This document shows, piece after piece, positions 21,701-24,158 of a DNA stretch of 24,158 nt. Source of the DNA: WRKB01 sp031551145 (GTDB taxonomy: Bacteria > Desulfobacterota > Desulfovibrionia > Desulfovibrionales > Desulfovibrionaceae); NCBI GenBank assembly GCA_031551145.1, contig JAVBNZ010000038.1:1-24158 (forward strand), written 5' to 3'. Made by a program: the position numbers and the translations under genes. Every line of letters begins with the position of its first letter. Positions within the stretch are counted from its first letter, which is position 1. Under the pieces are notes generated by a model. It was given only the letters and a program-made list of their open reading frames with translations, made no database searches and was not told the DNA's origin.

Positions 21701-22228
21701 CGGGATTTGCGTCCCGGCTCGGAACTGCGTTGCGCCGCCCTGGTGACGCACGTGCGGGAGACCCTCAGCAAGAAGGGCGAGCGCATGGCCTTTGTGGGCA
21801 TAGAGGATCTGAGCGGCCGGGCGGAAGTGGTTTTTTTCGCGCGGGCGTATGCCCCCCTGCGCGAGCTTCTGAAAGGGGAGGAGGCGCTGGAAATTACGGC
21901 CCGCCTGGACGCGCGCGAGGATTTCGACGCCGACAACGAGGAGGATGAGGCCCCCCGCGAACTGAAGCTGATCGGAGAAAGCGCGCGCCTGCTGGCCGAG
22001 GCCCGCGCGGGCAACGACGCGCGCTTCCGTTTCCTCATCCCGGCGCGCCGGCTCAACGAATCCGGCATGAGCAGCCTGCGCGACGTGCTGGCCCGTCATC
22101 CCGGCCCGGTGGAAGTACAGGCCGACGTAACCGTGGACGCGCACACCTGCTCCTTCCTCTTTGCGCGCGAACACCGCGTGCGGCCCGGCCCGGCCCTGGA
22201 AAAGGAGCTGAACGAATGGGCGAGATAA
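18761..22228 (+). CDS. dnaE: DNA polymerase III alpha subunit (1155 aa)
   Basis: Catalytic subunit of the replicative polymerase. The N-terminal PHP domain starts FVHLHCHTEYSLLDGAIRIK and includes ISDHGNLYGAGNFY. The Pol III active-site region contains GPGRGSAAGSLVAW, then PDIDVDFCERRR with catalytic D402 and D404, matching E. coli DnaE D401 and D403. FGKMKAKAVVRDVGRALG, HASTHAAGVVI and FDFLGLRTMTLIQDT (third aspartate region) follow, then RRAMGKKNAEAM, FNKSHSAAYALISY (HhH region) and a C-terminal OB fold (about 975-1075; FVGIEDLSGRAEVVFF). The length is that of typical DnaE1. ATG 18761 is chosen because PHP homology starts at once; only a weak GGGG lies upstream. The 3' end overlaps queD by 13 bases. 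Confidence 0.97.
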   Translation: MSEFVHLHCHTEYSLLDGAIRIKDLCARAKDGGMPAAAISDHGNLYGAGNFYLSCREYGIKPILGCEVYVCHDRLDKESERARQRFHLVLLAQNAVGWGNLIKLVSLGFLEGFHYRPRVDKPLLRKYSEGIIALSACLAGEVPRAFMRRDADAALRLAKEYADIFPGRFYLELQSNGLKEQELANAKLCELAETTGLPLVATNDCHYLDADDVEAHDILLCIQTQAKVDDEKRMRFETRELYYKSTEEMERAFSDVPQAVTNTLRIAESCALELNLGKHIFPVYALPEGMTPETEFRRLAEEGLEKRLEQHPERDTIDRVLYRERLEWELQVITEMKFADYFLIVQDFINWAKDQGIPVGPGRGSAAGSLVAWALRITNLDPIPYNLLFERFLNNERVSLPDIDVDFCERRRPEVIRYVAEKYGEEAVAQITTFGKMKAKAVVRDVGRALGLAFAEVDKIAKLVPFDLKMTVQKAIDSEPALAELYAHDPQVRKLLDISRRLEGLSRHASTHAAGVVIADRPMDEYLPLYRGKNGEIVTQYDMKMVEKAGLVKFDFLGLRTMTLIQDTLDAIALQGATPPDLDCLPLSDPATYELYARGDTDGIFQVESSGMRQYLRMLKPNCFEDIIAMLALYRPGPLSAGMVEQFIKRKQGELPVVYPLPELENCLRDTYGVIVYQEQVMEIGRIVAKYTLGQADLLRRAMGKKNAEAMAKERSRFLAGAKENGIPDKKAGEIFDLMEKFAEYGFNKSHSAAYALISYHTAYLKTHYKVEFMAALLSSEMGNQDKLLKYVAACKDMSIEVLPPSVNRSLSRFTAQGGRVLFGLGGIKNVGEAAIEEIVEARARDGEFASLLDLARRVSLRKVTKRVFEALINGGACDCFGISRAALLAGLDLVVARAQKHAREKASNQVSLLSMAPAAPQAPVGGLGFDCPEGAVEEMDEARRLALEKEALGFFLTSHPLQPYRREMERLGLTPLEDARDLRPGSELRCAALVTHVRETLSKKGERMAFVGIEDLSGRAEVVFFARAYAPLRELLKGEEALEITARLDAREDFDADNEEDEAPRELKLIGESARLLAEARAGNDARFRFLIPARRLNESGMSSLRDVLARHPGPVEVQADVTVDAHTCSFLFAREHRVRPGPALEKELNEWAR

Positions 22229-22629
22229 GAAAAGTTTGGCGCTTGACGGTGCGCGACGAGTTTTCCGCCGGGCACGCCCTGCGGCATTACCGGGGCAAGT
22301 GCGAAAAGCTGCACGGCCACAATTTCAGCGTGGAGCTGGTGGTGGAAGGCGACACGCTTCAACCCGGCACGGAAATCCTCGTTGATTTCAAAGACCTGAA
22401 AAGACTCCTCAAGGCCGCGCTGGACGAACTCGATCACGGCATACTCAACGAGCGCCCGCCCTTTGATCGCCTCAACCCTTCGTCCGAAAACCTGGCCCGC
22501 CACATCTGGCAACGCCTGGAGCCGGGCATGCCGGCCCTGGGCGTGCGCCTGCGCGCCGTCACGGTGGGGGAGAAGGCGGCGCAGTCGGCTACGTATATGG
22601 AACTGGAGGAAGCATGCGCGCGTTCATGA
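22216..22629 (+). CDS. queD: 6-carboxy-5,6,7,8-tetrahydropterin synthase (137 aa)
   Basis: Converts 7,8-dihydroneopterin triphosphate to 6-carboxytetrahydropterin in queuosine/7-deazaguanine synthesis. The zinc ligands H20 (FSAGHAL), H33 and H35 (LHGHNF) and the catalytic cysteine C29 (GKCEKLHGHN) are present, as are VDFKDLKRLL, LDHGILNE and the C-terminal glutamate (TVGEKAAQSATYMELEE). This is the QueD rather than the eukaryotic PTPS pattern (CxxxHGHN). ATG 22216 has AAAAGGAG 9 bases upstream, inside dnaE, so it is probably co-transcribed and coupled. Other queuosine genes (queC, queE, queF) are not in the window. Confidence 0.9.
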   Translation: MGEIRKVWRLTVRDEFSAGHALRHYRGKCEKLHGHNFSVELVVEGDTLQPGTEILVDFKDLKRLLKAALDELDHGILNERPPFDRLNPSSENLARHIWQRLEPGMPALGVRLRAVTVGEKAAQSATYMELEEACARS

Positions 22630-22742
22630 AAAAATTTTTCTGCCTCTGTCTCATTCTTACGGCTGTGTCCGCGCTCGGCGCGGTAAACGGCTGCTCCAAG
22701 CGGGCCGCCAAAAACAGCCTGCCTGTGGAAAGGAGTTTTTAA
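22614..22742 (+). CDS. 42-residue lipoprotein
   Basis: ATG 22614 has GGAGGAAGC just upstream and overlaps the end of queD by 16 bases. MRAFMKKFFCLCLILTAVSA is a basic-then-hydrophobic signal, followed by LGAVNGC, a slightly unusual lipobox with cysteine at residue 27. Only 15 residues remain (SKRAAKNSLPVERSF). A lipid-anchored micro-protein of this kind resembles the small lipoproteins often missed in annotation. An alternative start at M5 (MKKFF...) is equally plausible. The stop is 1 base before the mobB start, so it is part of a dnaE-queD-mobB transcript. Function unknown. Confidence 0.6.
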   Translation: MRAFMKKFFCLCLILTAVSALGAVNGCSKRAAKNSLPVERSF

Positions 22743-22743
22743 C

Positions 22744-23496
22744 ATGCGCGCCGTCGGCATCGTGGGTTTTAAAAATTCCGGCAAAAGCACGCTCACCGGG
22801 CTTCTCGCAGCGGCTTTGGAACGGCGGGGCTTAAGCGTGGCCGTCGCCAAATATTCGCACTCCGGCCTGGACAAGCCGGAAAGCGACAGCGGCCGCCTGC
22901 GCGCGCCCGGACGCACCGTGCTGGCCCTGGCCGAGGAGGAATGCGCCGTTTTTTACGGGGAAAAGCGCTTTTTGTCGGAACTTTTGCCCCTCGTCGATCA
23001 GAACACGGACATTTTGCTGGTGGAAGGCGGCAAGAGCCTGGGCTTTCTGCCGCGCATCCTCTGCCTGCGGCCGCCCGCCGAACAGGAGCCGGACGAACTG
23101 CAAAAGCTGCATCCCTCCCTGGCCCTGGCCGCCTGGGGGCGGGAAGCCGTGCCCGGATTGCCGTTCTTTCCCGGCGGGCCTGATGCGAAGTCCGACGATG
23201 CGCAGATCGCCGCGCTGGCCGCGCTGGTCGAGGAGCGGGCCTTTCTTCTGCCCGGCCTGGACTGCGGGGCCTGCGGCTGCGGGGACTGCGCGGAGCTTGC
23301 CGCGCGCGTGGTGGCCGGCGAGGCGAAATGCGAAGATTGCGAGGCCATGAAGTCGGAACTCGAACTGGCGATCAACGGCCGGATTCTGGGCATGAACCCT
23401 TTTACGGCGCGCATCGTGGCAGGGGCGCTGCGCGGCATGCTGCGCGAACTGAAGGGCTTTGCGCCGGGCGAACTGGAACTGAAGATGAAGGTGTAA
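22744..23496 (+). CDS. mobB: MobB-type GTP-binding protein with C-terminal cysteine-cluster domain (250 aa)
   Basis: The N-terminal domain has the Walker A GFKNSGKS (residues 8-15), VAVAKYSHSGLDKPESDSGR (the region that follows it in MobB), and DILLVEGGKSLGFLPRILCL (Walker B/switch). MobB assists attachment of a nucleotide to molybdopterin to make the bis-MGD cofactor of formate dehydrogenases and related enzymes. A second part (about 170-250) has DCGACGCGDCAEL and AKCEDC (C174, C177, C179, C182, C196, C199), an iron-sulfur-type motif, then a helical tail. This tail is not in E. coli MobB but is, as far as I know, found in anaerobe versions; a [4Fe-4S] role is inferred. AAGGAG lies 9 bases before ATG. 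It follows the 42-aa lipoprotein by one base. Confidence 0.85.
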   Translation: MRAVGIVGFKNSGKSTLTGLLAAALERRGLSVAVAKYSHSGLDKPESDSGRLRAPGRTVLALAEEECAVFYGEKRFLSELLPLVDQNTDILLVEGGKSLGFLPRILCLRPPAEQEPDELQKLHPSLALAAWGREAVPGLPFFPGGPDAKSDDAQIAALAALVEERAFLLPGLDCGACGCGDCAELAARVVAGEAKCEDCEAMKSELELAINGRILGMNPFTARIVAGALRGMLRELKGFAPGELELKMKV

Positions 23497-23545
23497 TGCC
23501 GAGTCGCAAAGCGGCTTGGCAGGAAAAAAACAGGCGAAAAAGTTT

Positions 23546-23567
23546 GGGGGGGGCGAAAGCCCCCCCC
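23546..23567. terminator. Bidirectional GC hairpin between mobB and the flavin-reductase-like gene
   Basis: Eight G plus C (23546-23554) pair with G plus eight C (23559-23567) around a GAAA loop. On the minus strand it is followed by AAACTTTTT, so it ends the flavin-reductase gene; it also lies 50 bases past the mobB stop and may serve both. Confidence 0.8.
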
Positions 23568-23576
23568 TGACAATTT

Positions 23577-24158
23577 CTATCTCTCCCGTTCCGGCAAAAG
23601 AGCCTTGCCGGCGGAAAAAGCTTTGCCCACGGCCTGTCCGAAGCCGTAATACCTTCGGCTGCCCGCGTCGAAGATCAGGGGTTTGACCAGGGCGGGGTCG
23701 GGGAAGGCGCCGCCGGGCTCCAGGCAGGAAGCTTCGGCCTTCACGTCGAGGATTTCGCCGATCATCATGGTATGCGTGCCGATCTTCAGGGTGTTCACCA
23801 GCCGGCATTCCAGAACAACGGGGCATTCGCCCACATAGGGGGCGTCCACAAGCTGAGAGCGCACCGGCGTAAGCCCGGCCTCGACGAATTTGTCATAGCG
23901 CCTGCCGGAGACGATGCCCGCGTAGTCGGCCTCTTTTACCAGTTTTTCGGAGGGGACGCTCACGGTAAAGGCCTTGCGGTGCAATATCGCGTCGTGAGTA
24001 TGGCGCGGGGGCTGCACGGAAACCGTGAGGCAGGGCGGCTCGGAAACGCAGATGCCGCCCCAGGCGGCGGTCATGATGTTGGGTTTGCCGTCGGCGTCGT
24101 AGCTGCCCACCAGCAGGCAGGGTTCGGGATATAGATAAGGCTTGGGGCCGAGAGATTT
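23577..24158 (-). CDS. Flavin reductase-like FMN-binding protein (5' end beyond the window)
   Basis: The frame continues to the window edge, reading KSLGPKPYLYPEPCLLVGSY, the usual start of this family (K-S-L-G-A-K-x-x-x-Y-P-x-P-V-x-V-V-G-T-Y-D); the true ATG is probably one or two codons outside. An internal GTG at 24110 is therefore not the start. Family marks follow: DGKPNIMTAAWGGICVSEPP, HDAILHRKAFTVSVPSE, KEADYAGIVSGRRYDKF, GECPVVLECRL and IGTHTMMIGEILDVKAE, ending in YYGFGQAVGKAFSAGK. These small split-barrel FMN proteins reduce flavin or bind FMN as oxygen-defence or electron-transfer partners in sulfate reducers. The physiological partner is not indicated. It is convergent with mobB. 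Confidence 0.9.
   Translation of the reverse strand, partial: KSLGPKPYLYPEPCLLVGSYDADGKPNIMTAAWGGICVSEPPCLTVSVQPPRHTHDAILHRKAFTVSVPSEKLVKEADYAGIVSGRRYDKFVEAGLTPVRSQLVDAPYVGECPVVLECRLVNTLKIGTHTMMIGEILDVKAEASCLEPGGAFPDPALVKPLIFDAGSRRYYGFGQAVGKAFSAGKALLPERER

Noticed and set aside
20675..22174. Minus-strand open frame of 499 codons opposite the dnaE 3' half
   Set aside because: Shadow of the polymerase C-terminal domains.

Overview
The window looks like the chromosome of a GC-rich, anaerobic deltaproteobacterium of the Desulfovibrionaceae type (Desulfovibrio/Bilophila relatives). This is inferred from codon use, the many small lipoproteins, the MobB protein with a cysteine-rich tail and the general gene style; no rRNA or other phylogenetic marker is present to prove it. 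It falls into two parts: a visibly AT-richer, phage-derived accessory island (about 1-5600) and ordinary host chromosome (about 5700-24158).

Accessory island (genes almost all on the minus strand). The left edge is the right end of an IS3-family insertion sequence that has cut an antirestriction gene (ardA) after about 26 codons. To its right lie small genes: a basic 69-residue protein, a 29-residue membrane peptide, a holin-like protein, an excisionase-like HTH protein, an exported cysteine-containing protein and a lipoprotein. A gene-free stretch of about 1.1 kb follows (2136-3228), full of repeats: TGGGTAA/TTACCCA half-sites, a cluster of ATTCTTTA-type short repeats and a strong hairpin. 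Next come a zinc-finger-like phage protein and a remarkable 473-codon ORF. That ORF is a collapsed T7-like phage genome: the N-terminus of a T7-type RNA polymerase, about 16 residues of a T7 gp4-type helicase and the C-terminal nuclease half of a T7 gp19-type terminase, all in one open frame with its own Shine-Dalgarno sequence, an upstream promoter and terminators on both sides. Reading from terminase through the repeat-rich gap to the antirestriction gene reproduces the junction of the right and left ends of a T7-like genome.

Host part. Two lipoproteins (5727-6218, 6525-7244) precede a 1116-residue hybrid sensor kinase (7405-10755, minus) whose phospho-acceptor histidine is replaced by arginine while its ATP-binding and receiver motifs look intact. 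A CI/LexA-like S24 repressor (10880-11584, minus) diverges from a 63-residue conserved-looking protein; a perfect inverted repeat sits over the promoter between them. A class V aminotransferase of the alanine/serine-glyoxylate type and a 3-hydroxyacyl-CoA-dehydrogenase-family enzyme follow, then two paralogous LacI-type regulators arranged tail to tail. The second regulator has a good promoter with LacI-type operators just downstream of its -10 box, which suggests autoregulation. The right end carries an HD-domain protein divergent from a compact, overlapping cluster dnaE - queD - a 42-residue lipoprotein - mobB, then a convergent flavin-reductase-like gene running off the window.

I saw no CRISPR array, tRNA or rRNA. 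Host genes look ordinary apart from the degenerate kinase; the unusual biology is in the first 5.6 kb.
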